DNA of 64,000 nt, from assembly GCF_003096635.1 (NCBI RefSeq), contig NZ_QEKV01000009.1, positions 1 through 64,000 on the forward strand, in the 5' to 3' direction. The notes beneath the pieces are model-generated. The model was not told where the DNA came from and made no database searches. It was given only the letters and a program-made list of their open reading frames with translations. Below, in pieces: positions 1 through 7,057 of the stretch. A program made the translations under genes and the position numbers. Origin of the DNA: Ezakiella coagulans. Lineage in GTDB: Bacteria; Bacillota; Clostridia; Tissierellales; Peptoniphilaceae. The first letter of the stretch is position 1. Each line of letters begins with the position of its first letter.

Positions 1-5
1 TATGC

Positions 6-61
6 ACCTCCTTACTTGTTGTTTCTATTTTTAGTATAGGATGTTTTGCGTATAAGTGCAA
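6..61 (-). promoter_or_regulatory. Promoter and RBS of a gene leaving the left edge
   Basis: On the minus strand TTGCAC (61-56) and TATACT (38-33) are separated by exactly 17 bp, followed by AAGGAGG at 13-7. The start codon must lie at or just beyond base 1, so the gene itself is outside the window. Confidence 0.7.
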
Positions 62-76
62 TTTTTTTACATAAAA

Positions 77-110
77 ATATCTATGGAGGGTTTTACTCCC
101 CCATAGATAT
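77..110. terminator. Hairpin, probable terminator
   Basis: ATATCTATGG pairs with CCATAGATAT around an inner GGG/CCC pair with one bulged A. A short T run follows about 10 bases downstream on the plus strand and A-rich DNA lies on the other side, so the direction is unclear. Confidence 0.45.
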
Positions 111-243
111 TATAGAGCCTTTTTTATTGTCTAAATATATAATTTAAACTGTATTTGAAAGTTTTATATTCCCTTTAAAACACTTGTAAGGTTCCGGCAT
201 CAACACTAGTTTTTTATATTATTTCAAAAAACGGAAAGTACGC

Positions 244-289
244 TTGACATTTATTTCAATTGGTGATATATTTAATGTAAAGCTAGCTT
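244..289 (+). promoter_or_regulatory. Promoter and palindromic operator of the XRE gene
   Basis: TTGACA (244-249), a 17-bp spacer and TATATT (267-272) make a near-consensus promoter. The perfect palindrome AAGCTAGCTT (280-289) sits at the expected transcription start, where binding by the XRE protein encoded next would give autorepression. The autorepression is inferred. Confidence 0.65.
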
Positions 290-312
290 GCCGTTTATGG
301 AGGAATAAAATT

Positions 313-522
313 TTGAAAAACAGATTGGAAGAAATAAGAAAAGAAAATGGTATAACACAAGAAGATCTTGCACGTGCTGTTGAGGTGTCAAGGCAGACTA
401 TCGGATCACTTGAAAACGGAAGATATAATCCGTCAATTATTTTGGCATTTAAGATTGCAAGATTTTTTAACTTGACGATTGAAGAGATTTTTATTTATGA
501 GAAAAATGAAAATGAACAATAA
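313..522 (+). CDS. XRE-family HTH transcriptional regulator
   Basis: This 69-residue protein is a single Cro/C1-type helix-turn-helix, with GITQEDLARAVEVSRQTI as the HTH core and ENGRYNPSI following it. I chose the TTG at 313 because GGAGG at 299-303 is properly spaced; an upstream in-frame TTG at 244 lies inside the -35 box and cannot be used from this promoter. The stop overlaps the start of the DUF2178-like membrane gene by 26 bp, so the two are translationally coupled. XRE regulators of this size commonly pair with such small membrane proteins and repress their own promoter. Its ligand is unknown. Confidence 0.85.
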   Translation: MKNRLEEIRKENGITQEDLARAVEVSRQTIGSLENGRYNPSIILAFKIARFFNLTIEEIFIYEKNENEQ

Positions 523-949
523 AAATATAATAAAAGATATTTCATTGACATTTTTGGGAATTGGTTTAATTGCACTTGGATTTATAATTAACAAAAATAA
601 TTTGAGTCCAAATAAAATAATTAATATAATTTCTTATATATCGATTGCCATCGGATGCGGTTTTTTCGGACATTTTATGAAAAATATCATCAGGCATTTT
701 TCTCTAAAAAATAATGAGGAACTGGTAAGAAAGATTGAGATTGATGAAAATGACGAAAGAAATGTTTTAATTGCAGAAAAATCCAAAGCTAGAGCATATG
801 ATATGATGATTTATATATTTGCAGCTTTGATTTTAATTTTTAGTTTAATGGGCATAAATAAATTAACGATTATTTTTCTTGTTGTCGCTTTCATTTCAAT
901 GCAAGTGTATGCTTTATATTGGCGTTTTACATTCGAAAAGAAGATGTAA
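497..949 (+). CDS. DUF2178-like small membrane protein
   Basis: A protein of about 150 residues with two hydrophobic hairpins: roughly residues 10-55, then 100-145 after a charged loop. The loop carries DENDERNVLIAEKSKARAYD, the DER...KA pattern I associate with DUF2178-type proteins that travel with XRE regulators. Start candidates are ATGs at 497, 506 and 512; 497 is preferred because GAAGAG lies about 10 bp upstream. The gene overlaps the regulator. Function is unknown; an integral membrane location is clear. Confidence 0.7.
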   Translation: MRKMKMNNKNIIKDISLTFLGIGLIALGFIINKNNLSPNKIINIISYISIAIGCGFFGHFMKNIIRHFSLKNNEELVRKIEIDENDERNVLIAEKSKARAYDMMIYIFAALILIFSLMGINKLTIIFLVVAFISMQVYALYWRFTFEKKM

Positions 950-964
950 TTTAAGGAGAGGATT

Positions 965-1606
965 ATGAATATATTTTTAGCCGCTTCACTCGGAGCTATT
1001 ATTGGTATAGAAAGAGAAATGAAGCACAGGGCTGCAGGTTTCAGAACTCACATCATTGTAAGCGTCGGAGCATGTTTAATTATGCTTATAGGTGTGGATG
1101 CAATCGGAGAGATTTCAAGTGACAAAGCTAGAGACGTTGCAAGGATTGCAGGTCAAGTTGTGAGTGGAATCGGATTTTTAGGAGCCGGGACTATTCTTCA
1201 AAAAAAGGATGGCGTTTCAGGTCTTACTACAGCTGCAACTTTATGGCTATCTGCAGCAATAGGTCTTGCCGTCGGAATCGGTTATTATGCGGGAGCAATA
1301 TTTGCAACTATCATTTGTCTAATAACTTTGGTAGCCTTGAAGGGATTCAGCGATTTTATTAATAAGAGAACTACACAGTCATATATCTTGACTTTTGATA
1401 CAAATAATTTTGAGCAGGACAGTTTTCTTGATATCGCTAAAAAAGAGGGTGTCGAGGTAAGAAAGCTGGATGTTGTCGATGAGGATATGGATGACATTTC
1501 AGTGGTTGATGCGACTTTATCTTTTCATAAAAATTATGATATTGACAGTTTTTTCGAGAAATTAAAAACAGATTTACATTTAAAATCGGTAAGATCGAAT
1601 GAATAA
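965..1606 (+). CDS. MgtC/SapB family membrane protein
   Basis: The N-terminal hydrophobic domain (about residues 1-125) has the family hallmarks GAIIGIEREMKHRAAGFRTH and GFLGAGTILQ...GLTTAATLWLSAAIG. It is followed by a soluble ACT-like C-terminal part of about 80 residues. MgtC-type proteins are linked to magnesium limitation and membrane-potential control; which applies here cannot be read from the sequence. AAGGAGAGG is well placed before the ATG. The gene lies 15 bp after the DUF2178-like gene and could be read from the same promoter. Confidence 0.85.
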   Translation: MNIFLAASLGAIIGIEREMKHRAAGFRTHIIVSVGACLIMLIGVDAIGEISSDKARDVARIAGQVVSGIGFLGAGTILQKKDGVSGLTTAATLWLSAAIGLAVGIGYYAGAIFATIICLITLVALKGFSDFINKRTTQSYILTFDTNNFEQDSFLDIAKKEGVEVRKLDVVDEDMDDISVVDATLSFHKNYDIDSFFEKLKTDLHLKSVRSNE

Positions 1607-1651
1607 CAGAGATAAATTTTTCATTTAAAACAAACAATAAGGGGGACTATT

Positions 1652-1825
1652 ATGGGAGAAATTGTGGAGTTTCCGGACATAAAAAATTTAAAAGAAAAGA
1701 TTAAAGCACTAAGAGAAAAACTGACATGCACCCACAAACCCGGACAAAATAACCGCGTTTACTACACGGCTTGTAGCCTGTACTCAACAGGTGACAGGCC
1801 GTGTAATTTTAGCAAAAATGGGTAA
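1652..1825 (+). CDS. Small ORF with truncated coiled-coil start
   Basis: 57 codons after GGGGG at 1641-1645. The first 24 residues (MGEIVEFPDIKNLKEKIKAL...) look like the start of a short coiled-coil protein family common in anaerobic cocci. The remaining 33 residues overlap a strongly base-paired stretch and do not look protein-like. It may be a truncated gene fused to a structured leader, or only the leader may matter. The assignment is weak. Confidence 0.35.
   Translation: MGEIVEFPDIKNLKEKIKALREKLTCTHKPGQNNRVYYTACSLYSTGDRPCNFSKNG
1730..1823 (+). ncRNA. Possible structured leader before the cupin gene
   Basis: ACCCA (1730-1734) can pair with TGGGT (1819-1823), closing a domain. Inside it, TACACGGC...CCTGT (1763-1781) pairs with ACAGG...GCCGTGTA (1787-1805) over 19 positions, 16 of them Watson-Crick plus one G-U. 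It lies 21 bp upstream of the cupin start. I do not recognise a known riboswitch class. Confidence 0.35.
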
Positions 1826-1843
1826 GAAAATAAGGGAGGTAAT

Positions 1844-2488
1844 ATGAAAGACAGATATAAAAATGGAATTTTTTCTTATAATGAGCTCTTGCCCATCAAA
1901 GCTGGCCACACCTTATCTTTGAGCCTATCAAAGAGGGACGACATAAATATTTACCTCTTTGGCCTGGCCAAGGGGACCGATATTAGTGAGGAGCTTTATG
2001 ATAATAGGAGCCTTTATATAAATTTGGATGGATACATCAGGATTGGCGACCACAAACTTTCGGCCGACCAGGCGATTTTTTCTGGCGACCTAAATTCATA
2101 TGCGATTTATGCAGACGAGGATTCTTATTTGCTGGAAATTTCTTATAATAAAAAGGAGGACAAGATGTTAAAATTAGAAAATATGGGACAGGTTTTTTCA
2201 CTCAAGGATGTAATAAATTATTTAGACGTGGGGATTTCAAATTACGATGTGTTCTCACGTGATGATTTAAAGATTGTACTCATGGCCTTTGATGCAGGCG
2301 AAGGCCTAACTCCACATACAGCACCTGGCGATGCACTTATCTTTGCCCTTGAAGGCGAGGCTGACATGATGGTTAAAGATGAAACTCATCGCATTAAGGC
2401 TGGCGAACAAATCGTCTTTCCGAAAGGCGTCCGCCACAATGTAACAGCGGTGACGAAATTTAAAATGGCACTGATACTAGTAAAATAA
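1844..2488 (+). CDS. Cupin-domain protein
   Basis: A 214-residue soluble protein. The C-terminal half (about residues 140-214) is a cupin barrel with a GEGLTPHTAPGDALIFALEGEAD segment and a PKGVRHNV segment, giving His residues where metal ligands usually lie. The N-terminal half looks like a second, degenerate cupin-like fold. GGGAGG lies close before the ATG. The next gene is an acetyltransferase 14 bp downstream, so the pair probably forms an operon. The substrate is unknown. Both genes use AGG arginine codons and GGC-rich stretches more freely than genes from 10 kb on, which hints at separate ancestry. Confidence 0.75.
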   Translation: MKDRYKNGIFSYNELLPIKAGHTLSLSLSKRDDINIYLFGLAKGTDISEELYDNRSLYINLDGYIRIGDHKLSADQAIFSGDLNSYAIYADEDSYLLEISYNKKEDKMLKLENMGQVFSLKDVINYLDVGISNYDVFSRDDLKIVLMAFDAGEGLTPHTAPGDALIFALEGEADMMVKDETHRIKAGEQIVFPKGVRHNVTAVTKFKMALILVK

Positions 2489-2502
2489 TTGGAGGTAAGA
2501 TT

Positions 2503-2958
2503 ATGAAAATATACAGACCAAAGTTGGAAGACCTGTGGTTTAGGCAGGAGATGATGGAAGACCAGGAGACCATGGCCTACAACCACGCTTACGGTGGCAC
2601 GATTCCCTTCCCAAAAGATAAGTGGGAAGAGTGGTACAATCGCTATATGTTTGACGATAGCAAATTTTATGCCTATATTAAGGACGAGGATAATAATTTT
2701 GTTGGGGACTTGTCCTATCGCTACGATGAGGAAGATAAAATTAATAAGGTCTCCATACTTATCCATGCCAAATATCGGGGCAAGGGATACGGAGACTTTG
2801 CTTTAAAAAGCCTTTGCGAGACTGCCAAGTCAAAGGGAGTCAAAGAGCTTTATGATGATATTGGAATTGACAATCCATCCATAAATTTATTTTTAAAAAA
2901 TGGCTTTGTCGAAGAATACAGGACTGATGAATATATAATGGTCAAAAAAGTTTTGTAG
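2503..2958 (+). CDS. GNAT-family N-acetyltransferase
   Basis: 151 residues. The acetyl-CoA loop is visible as YRGKGYGDFALKSL (about residues 92-105), and the C-terminal NPSINLFLKNGFVEEYR matches the usual GNAT motif B. It would transfer an acetyl group to an unidentified small molecule or protein amine. TTGGAGG lies 10 bp upstream of the ATG. It is probably co-transcribed with the cupin gene and ends before the terminator at 3025. Confidence 0.8.
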   Translation: MKIYRPKLEDLWFRQEMMEDQETMAYNHAYGGTIPFPKDKWEEWYNRYMFDDSKFYAYIKDEDNNFVGDLSYRYDEEDKINKVSILIHAKYRGKGYGDFALKSLCETAKSKGVKELYDDIGIDNPSINLFLKNGFVEEYRTDEYIMVKKVL

Positions 2959-3024
2959 GTCAAGATTACTTATAAAACTGTGAGATGCAAAAAAATAAAC
3001 GATAAAGCAAAATATTTTGTAAAC

Positions 3025-3072
3025 AAAAAACCAAGGGGTGGAGGTTTCCACTTGCCTTGGTTTTTTCTTTTT
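3025..3072 (+). terminator. Intrinsic terminator after the acetyltransferase
   Basis: AAAAAACCAAGG (3025-3036) pairs with CCTTGGTTTTTT (3055-3066), with a smaller inner GTGGA/TCCAC pairing and further Ts. Confidence 0.85.
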
Positions 3073-3096
3073 TAAAATTAAATTATCTCTCTGGCC

Positions 3097-3149
3097 TTGA
3101 CAATATTTACAAAATTAATTTATAATTAAAGTAGTTAGCATAAGCTAAC
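3097..3149 (+). promoter_or_regulatory. Promoter with GTTAG-N6-CTAAC operator
   Basis: TTGACA (3097-3102), an 18-bp spacer and TATAAT (3121-3126). Directly downstream, at the start of transcription, lies the dyad GTTAGC-ATAA-GCTAAC (3134-3149). The same GTTAG-N6-CTAAC dyad overlaps the -35 of the ABC exporter at 52487. Its half-sites resemble DtxR/IdeR-type boxes, so metal-dependent repression is a reasonable guess. Confidence 0.6.
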
Positions 3150-3183
3150 AAATAAAAAATGGAGTGATATTATAAGCAGAAAT

Positions 3184-3948
3184 ATGATTTTAAAAAATGT
3201 GAAACGCGAGCCAGGACATTTCTTACTCAAGAGATTGGGCAAAAAGAGATTGCGTCCAGGCGGAATTGATGCAACTGATTGGTTGGTAAGTAAAATTGAT
3301 TTTTCAAGATCGCCAAAAATTTTGGAAGTTGCCTGCAATGAAGCTGACAATATAATGGACTTTGCAAAAAAATACAAAAATAAAAATGTGGGTGTTGATT
3401 TAAATGAAAAAGCCATAGCTTCTGCCAAGGCAAATATTGCAAGGAAAAAACTGTCACAATATGTTGATGTCATGGTTGCAGATGCAACAAAGCTTCCATT
3501 TAAAGATGAGAGTTTTGATGTAGTAATTAACGAGGCCATGCTCACCATGCTAAGCGACAGTCAAAAGCGAATGGCCCTTAAAGAATACTATAGGGTTTTG
3601 AAAAAAGGCGGCTTACTTTTGACCCACGATGTTATGCTGGAAAAAGAAGATGCAGACTTGGTTAAAGAATTGCAAAGGGTAATTTATAATCCTGCAGTCC
3701 CCCACACAAAAAATGACTGGCTAAACTTTTATAAGCAAACGGGCTTTGAAAAATCTGACTGCATTTTTGGTAAGATGACCTTGCTTTCAAGGTCCGGTAT
3801 GATTAGGGACGAAGGATTTTTTGGTATGGTAAAAATTTTAACTAATGGGATCTTAGATGCCAACCGCGGGCAATTATTTGAAATGATAAAGTTTTTTAGA
3901 AAAAACAAGTCCAAAATGAATTTTATTGCCATAGCAAGTGTGAAATAA
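3184..3948 (+). CDS. Class I SAM-dependent methyltransferase
   Basis: 254 residues with a Rossmann methyltransferase core: ILEVACNEADN (motif I, about 46-56), GVDLNEKAIASAK (motif II), VADATKLPFKDESFDVVINEAML (motifs III/IV) and RVLKKGGLLLTHD (motif VI). The C-terminal extension resembles methyltransferases often found with metal or porphyrin uptake systems, but no transporter is adjacent. The first ATG is 3184, yet GGAG at 3161-3164 is about 19 bp away. In-frame ATT (3169) or ATA (3172) fit the ribosome site better, so a non-canonical start adding 4-5 residues is possible. It is a single-gene unit under the dyad-bearing promoter. Confidence 0.82.
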   Translation: MILKNVKREPGHFLLKRLGKKRLRPGGIDATDWLVSKIDFSRSPKILEVACNEADNIMDFAKKYKNKNVGVDLNEKAIASAKANIARKKLSQYVDVMVADATKLPFKDESFDVVINEAMLTMLSDSQKRMALKEYYRVLKKGGLLLTHDVMLEKEDADLVKELQRVIYNPAVPHTKNDWLNFYKQTGFEKSDCIFGKMTLLSRSGMIRDEGFFGMVKILTNGILDANRGQLFEMIKFFRKNKSKMNFIAIASVK

Positions 3949-4033
3949 TTTGTATGGATAAAAAAGTTTATAGTTTCGAATGCAAATTAAGCGAAAACTC
4001 AGTAATGTTAATTTAATAGCTTGAATATTTTAT

Positions 4034-4065
4034 AAAGAGATACGCACACGCATATCTCTTTTTTC
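4034..4065 (+). terminator. Intrinsic terminator
   Basis: AAGAGATA pairs with TATCTCTT across a short GC-containing apex, then TTTTTC. It ends the methyltransferase transcript. Confidence 0.75.
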
Positions 4066-4110
4066 TTCACTATCCATTGTTCTATAATATAGTACAAGGA
4101 GAGTTTCAAA

Positions 4111-4851
4111 ATGAAAAAAGTTTTAATTTACACTTCAATAGGCGCACTTGTAGCAATTATTTTGTTTTTTGTGGTTGCTTTTTTCGGCAATCCCATAAGT
4201 AGGGTTCTTGCAAACAAAGCGGCAAACGATTATTTAAAAACGCACTACACCGACCTCGAGCTTCAAAAAGACAGGGCTTTCTACAATTTTAAAGATGCGA
4301 AGTATGTCGTGAGACTTCAGGATAAAAACAGTCCCGACTCAAAGTTCGAGCTCAGTTTTGACAGTTTGGGACGCTTGAAATACGATTCTTACGGGGACAG
4401 AACAATAAATACTTTCAGAAGATATGTTGATTTTTTAAATAAACTTAGCGACGAAATCGCAAATGAAAACGGGTTTGATTTCAAGCTCAGGCTTAACCCG
4501 AGCGATGAAAAGTATTATAGATATAGTTTACATGTGGACCAGATTTTCTATGCAGATGATTTGCCGAGCCCTGTTAATACACATTTTGAGTCGTATGCGG
4601 AAAGTCCAAGTCTCGAAGGGATTATGGACAATTTGAAGAAGATGCAAACGGTGCTCTCGAAAAGAAAAATTCCCGTCGAGAGTTTTTCGGGTATGATTAT
4701 TCCGCTCGCCGACAAGGCGGAAAAAGGCAAAGCGGAAACTTGGAGAAATGCACTTAGCGTTTTTGATGTGCCGGATAATGTGATTATAGATGGCGACATG
4801 AAAGCTTTAAAGAAGATTTACGACGACGAAAATAAAATAGCAAATAAATAG
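4111..4851 (+). CDS. YfjL-like membrane-anchored protein
   Basis: 246 residues. One N-terminal membrane helix (about residues 5-25) is followed by GNPISRVLANKAANDYLKTHY, which matches the conserved start of the Bacillus YfjL-like family, then an extracytoplasmic alpha/beta region. No catalytic motif is visible. AAGGAG lies about 10 bp before the ATG. It stands alone, with terminators on both sides. Membrane-anchored, function unknown. Confidence 0.65.
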   Translation: MKKVLIYTSIGALVAIILFFVVAFFGNPISRVLANKAANDYLKTHYTDLELQKDRAFYNFKDAKYVVRLQDKNSPDSKFELSFDSLGRLKYDSYGDRTINTFRRYVDFLNKLSDEIANENGFDFKLRLNPSDEKYYRYSLHVDQIFYADDLPSPVNTHFESYAESPSLEGIMDNLKKMQTVLSKRKIPVESFSGMIIPLADKAEKGKAETWRNALSVFDVPDNVIIDGDMKALKKIYDDENKIANK

Positions 4852-4875
4852 AGCGTGGCAGAGACCACGCTTTTT
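4852..4875 (+). terminator. Intrinsic terminator
   Basis: AGCGTGG (4852-4858) pairs with CCACGCT (4865-4871), followed by Ts. The stem begins at the base after the stop codon. Confidence 0.85.
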
Positions 4876-4974
4876 GTTTGCGATTTTTCTCTTTCCTTTT
4901 CATATATATCTCATCACCTGCGATCCGGTTGACAAAGTTCCACTCGGACAACTTTATAACTTGTTCTAAATATT

Positions 4975-5004
4975 ATCCGTGAGTTTCCGCTCACGGATTT
5001 TTTT
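4975..5004 (+). terminator. Terminator-like hairpin in the leader of the next gene
   Basis: ATCCGTGAG pairs perfectly with CTCACGGAT, followed by seven Ts. A TTGACA box lies upstream at 4929-4934, and the GGGTATA motif and start codon lie downstream. It could be an attenuator, or simply the end of an upstream transcript. Confidence 0.6.
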
Positions 5005-5031
5005 GGGTATAAATATCTGAAAGGAGAATTT

Positions 5032-5250
5032 ATGGGACTATTTGAAAAGAAAACGGAAGATGAAAAAATTCTTGAATTTGTCGAGAAATACCAATTGGAA
5101 GAGATGGACGTAGAGGACATAAAGAAGCTGTATGAGGTTTCAAAAACTGCAAAATTCAACTATTGGCCAGGCTTAATTGAGCAAAATTTTATTATTATTA
5201 AGCTTTTGGACAGGCTCAATAAAAATATTGAAGAATTAAAAAATAAATAA
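5032..5250 (+). CDS. Small soluble hypothetical protein
   Basis: 72 residues, highly charged and mostly helical, with MGLFEKKTEDEKILEFVEKY at the start and a helix rich in Leu/Ile at the end. GAAAGGAG lies 8 bp before the ATG and a clean terminator follows, so it is very likely a real gene. I do not recognise the family. Its upstream region carries the TTTTGGGTATA motif shared with four other genes in the window. Confidence 0.7.
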   Translation: MGLFEKKTEDEKILEFVEKYQLEEMDVEDIKKLYEVSKTAKFNYWPGLIEQNFIIIKLLDRLNKNIEELKNK

Positions 5251-5254
5251 AACT

Positions 5255-5281
5255 AAGCATCTATTTTTTAGATGCTTTTTT
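5255..5281 (+). terminator. Intrinsic terminator
   Basis: AAGCATCTA pairs with TAGATGCTT around five Ts, followed by a T run. Confidence 0.9.
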
Positions 5282-5570
5282 ATTGGAGTTTTTTTAATAT
5301 CTATCGATTCAAAAATATAGTCATATTAGCTGCTGTTTATAATTGTATTTAGCAAAAAACACGACAGTTATTTTTATTTATGCTAAAATATCGTGCAATT
5401 ATAATATATAAATTAAAATAAATTAGCATAAAATAATTTTAATATAAAAATTAAATGATATTTATTTTATTTATTGACTTAAATCGCTGAATACTATTGA
5501 AAAATATTCCAACTTATTATATAATTAAAATATAAGATAAGTTCTTAATATTAATCAGGAGGAAATTTTT
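5282..5570 (+). promoter_or_regulatory. AT-rich leader region with promoter
   Basis: About 290 bp of very AT-rich DNA without a coding frame. The promoter of the next gene is TTGAAA (5497-5502), a 17-bp spacer and TATAAT (5520-5525). Nothing else is identifiable. Confidence 0.6.
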
Positions 5571-6281
5571 ATGAACAAAAAATTCAAAATCGTTTCGGCA
5601 TTAGCCATTATTTTTGCACTCTCAACCGTTGTGCTTGCTTCGGCAAAACTTGTTAACATCAAGGTTGCATACGACAACATCAAGGTTGTTGTTGACGGAA
5701 AAGAAGTTGAGTTCGGTTTGGACTCAACAGGCAAAAAAATTGAGCCGTTCATCTATAACGGCACAACATATCTTCCAATCCGTGCGGTTGGCGAAGCTCT
5801 TGGAAAGCAAGTTCAATGGGACCAAAACACTATGACAGCTTTCTTGGGTGACGGCATGGTTAATACAGGTGAAGTAAATAAGGCATTAACTGAGATTATG
5901 AAGCCATTTAGCCAAGAAAAGGCTCAAGTTATAGCTAAAGACGAATATAAGACTAAGTTCTCTTTAGGTGGAAAAGAATATAACAACGGTATTCTTTTTA
6001 ACTCTTATACTTATAAAAAGGGACATACTAACTTCAATCTTGAAGGCAAGTACACTAACCTAACCGGTCTACTAGGTGCTGACCAAGAAGGACTTACAGT
6101 AAAGGTAGACTTTATTGGCGATGGTAATCTTCTTCAATCATTTGATGTAGTTGGCGGTCAATTACCGGTTAATGTTAACTTAAACGTTACAGGAGTTAGA
6201 CTTCTTGAAATTAAGTTTGAATGGACAGATGGACGATACAGCACAACTTACACAGGCTTTGCTGATGTATTCGTAAAATAA
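5571..6281 (+). CDS. Secreted stalk-domain protein with NPCBM-like C-terminus
   Basis: 236 residues. A signal peptide (about 1-25, ending STVVLASA) is followed by a copper-amine-oxidase N-terminal-like stalk domain (about 28-95) with the family phrase IEPFIYNGTTYLPIRAVGEALGK. The C-terminal half (about 125-236), beginning KFSLGGKEYNNGILF, resembles NPCBM-type beta-sandwiches. In Firmicutes such proteins are exported and the stalk acts as a spacer or adhesion module; no enzyme active site is seen. GGAGG precedes the ATG. Single-gene unit between promoter and terminator. Confidence 0.8.
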   Translation: MNKKFKIVSALAIIFALSTVVLASAKLVNIKVAYDNIKVVVDGKEVEFGLDSTGKKIEPFIYNGTTYLPIRAVGEALGKQVQWDQNTMTAFLGDGMVNTGEVNKALTEIMKPFSQEKAQVIAKDEYKTKFSLGGKEYNNGILFNSYTYKKGHTNFNLEGKYTNLTGLLGADQEGLTVKVDFIGDGNLLQSFDVVGGQLPVNVNLNVTGVRLLEIKFEWTDGRYSTTYTGFADVFVK

Positions 6282-6292
6282 TAAATATAATC

Positions 6293-6321
6293 ATAGCCGC
6301 TTATATGCGGCTATCTTTTTT
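6293..6321 (+). terminator. Intrinsic terminator
   Basis: ATAGCCGC (6293-6300) pairs with GCGGCTAT (6307-6314), followed by CTTTTTT. Confidence 0.9.
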
Positions 6322-6347
6322 ATAAGGATTTTATTAAAACCTTGAGC

Positions 6348-6449
6348 ATGGAAAAATACGACTATTTCGATAGAAAAGTTTCCGAAGAAGAAAGAGAAGA
6401 ATTAGAAGCAGAGTACGAGAGACTTTTGAAACAGAGAGATAATAATTAA
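6348..6449 (+). CDS. Short charged ORF, probably a remnant
   Basis: 33 codons, MEKYDYFDRKVSEEEREELE..., strongly helical and acidic. No good ribosome site precedes it. It lies among other gene fragments, so it is more likely the tail or head of a lost gene than a functional peptide. Confidence 0.3.
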   Translation: MEKYDYFDRKVSEEEREELEAEYERLLKQRDNN

Positions 6450-6487
6450 AGCTTATTGACCGGCAAGCCTCTAGACTTCTATCGTAA

Positions 6488-6577
6488 TCAGATGCTACAG
6501 ACATTGATTATGCTTATGATTTTTCACTCGGTAACGGAAATTTCTTGACAGAGACCTACTTTGTCAAGTGCTGGTAA
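6488..6577 (+). pseudogene. C-terminal fragment of an unknown protein
   Basis: An open stretch of 29 codons ending in TAA reads ...DIDYAYDFSLGNGNFLTETYF... It is protein-like but has no start. The terminator at 6607 follows it, as expected for the 3' end of a deleted gene. Confidence 0.4.
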
Positions 6578-6606
6578 AATAAAATATAGTATTATTTCAC
6601 ACACAT

Positions 6607-6627
6607 GCCCACTTATGTGGGCTTTTT
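6607..6627 (+). terminator. Intrinsic terminator
   Basis: GCCCAC-TTAT-GTGGGC followed by TTTTT. Confidence 0.85.
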
Positions 6628-6649
6628 GTTTCTTTGTCTGTTTTAGTCA

Positions 6650-6674
6650 AGAAAAAAGACGCTTTTGTGTCTTT
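6650..6674 (-). terminator. Intrinsic terminator, minus strand
   Basis: AAAGAC pairs with GTCTTT; on the minus strand the stem is followed by TTTTTTC. It serves the broken gene at 6704-6928. Confidence 0.65.
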
Positions 6675-6703
6675 ACAATAGTTGGTATACGAGTAATTTA
6701 ATT

Positions 6704-6928
6704 TTATTCCTTATTGAACTTCGATATTTCTTCTTTGCTTAGTTGGCTAGGGGAAATTCTTTTTTTCCTGCAGTATGTCATTAGTTCAGGCATGTCTAAG
6801 TTGGGATAGCTATCTTCACCTGTTACAAATATACCATCTGCAATGTCGTCAAGTTCTAAATATTCTTTTGGTATACGGGATTCTTTTTCTTTAGATTTTT
6901 GGGAAAAATCATGAATAGGATAGCAAGA
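6704..6928 (-). pseudogene. 3' remnant of an unknown gene
   Basis: A 74-codon open frame ending in TAA at 6706-6704 has no usable start and an in-frame TAG just upstream. The protein-like stretch ESRIPKEYLELDDIADGIF and the basic tail TYCRKKRISPSQLSKEE suggest a genuine C-terminus. The family is not recognised. Its own terminator at 6650 is intact, so the 5' part was probably deleted. Confidence 0.5.
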
Positions 6929-7004
6929 CTAGTTTCAAATTATTTTTATAGATCAATTTTGAAAGATTATGATTTTTGAATTTGAATTTTATTTTTTTTG
7001 CAAG

Positions 7005-7036
7005 CAAAAAGCCCCGACCAAAGGATCAAGGCTTAA
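7005..7036 (-). terminator. Intrinsic terminator, minus strand
   Basis: AAGCC...GGCTT stem with an inner GA-CC/GG-TC pairing, followed on the minus strand by TTTTTGC. It ends the nucleosidase transcript. Confidence 0.7.
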
Positions 7037-7057
7037 ATTATAAGGCGCTTGTATTAA

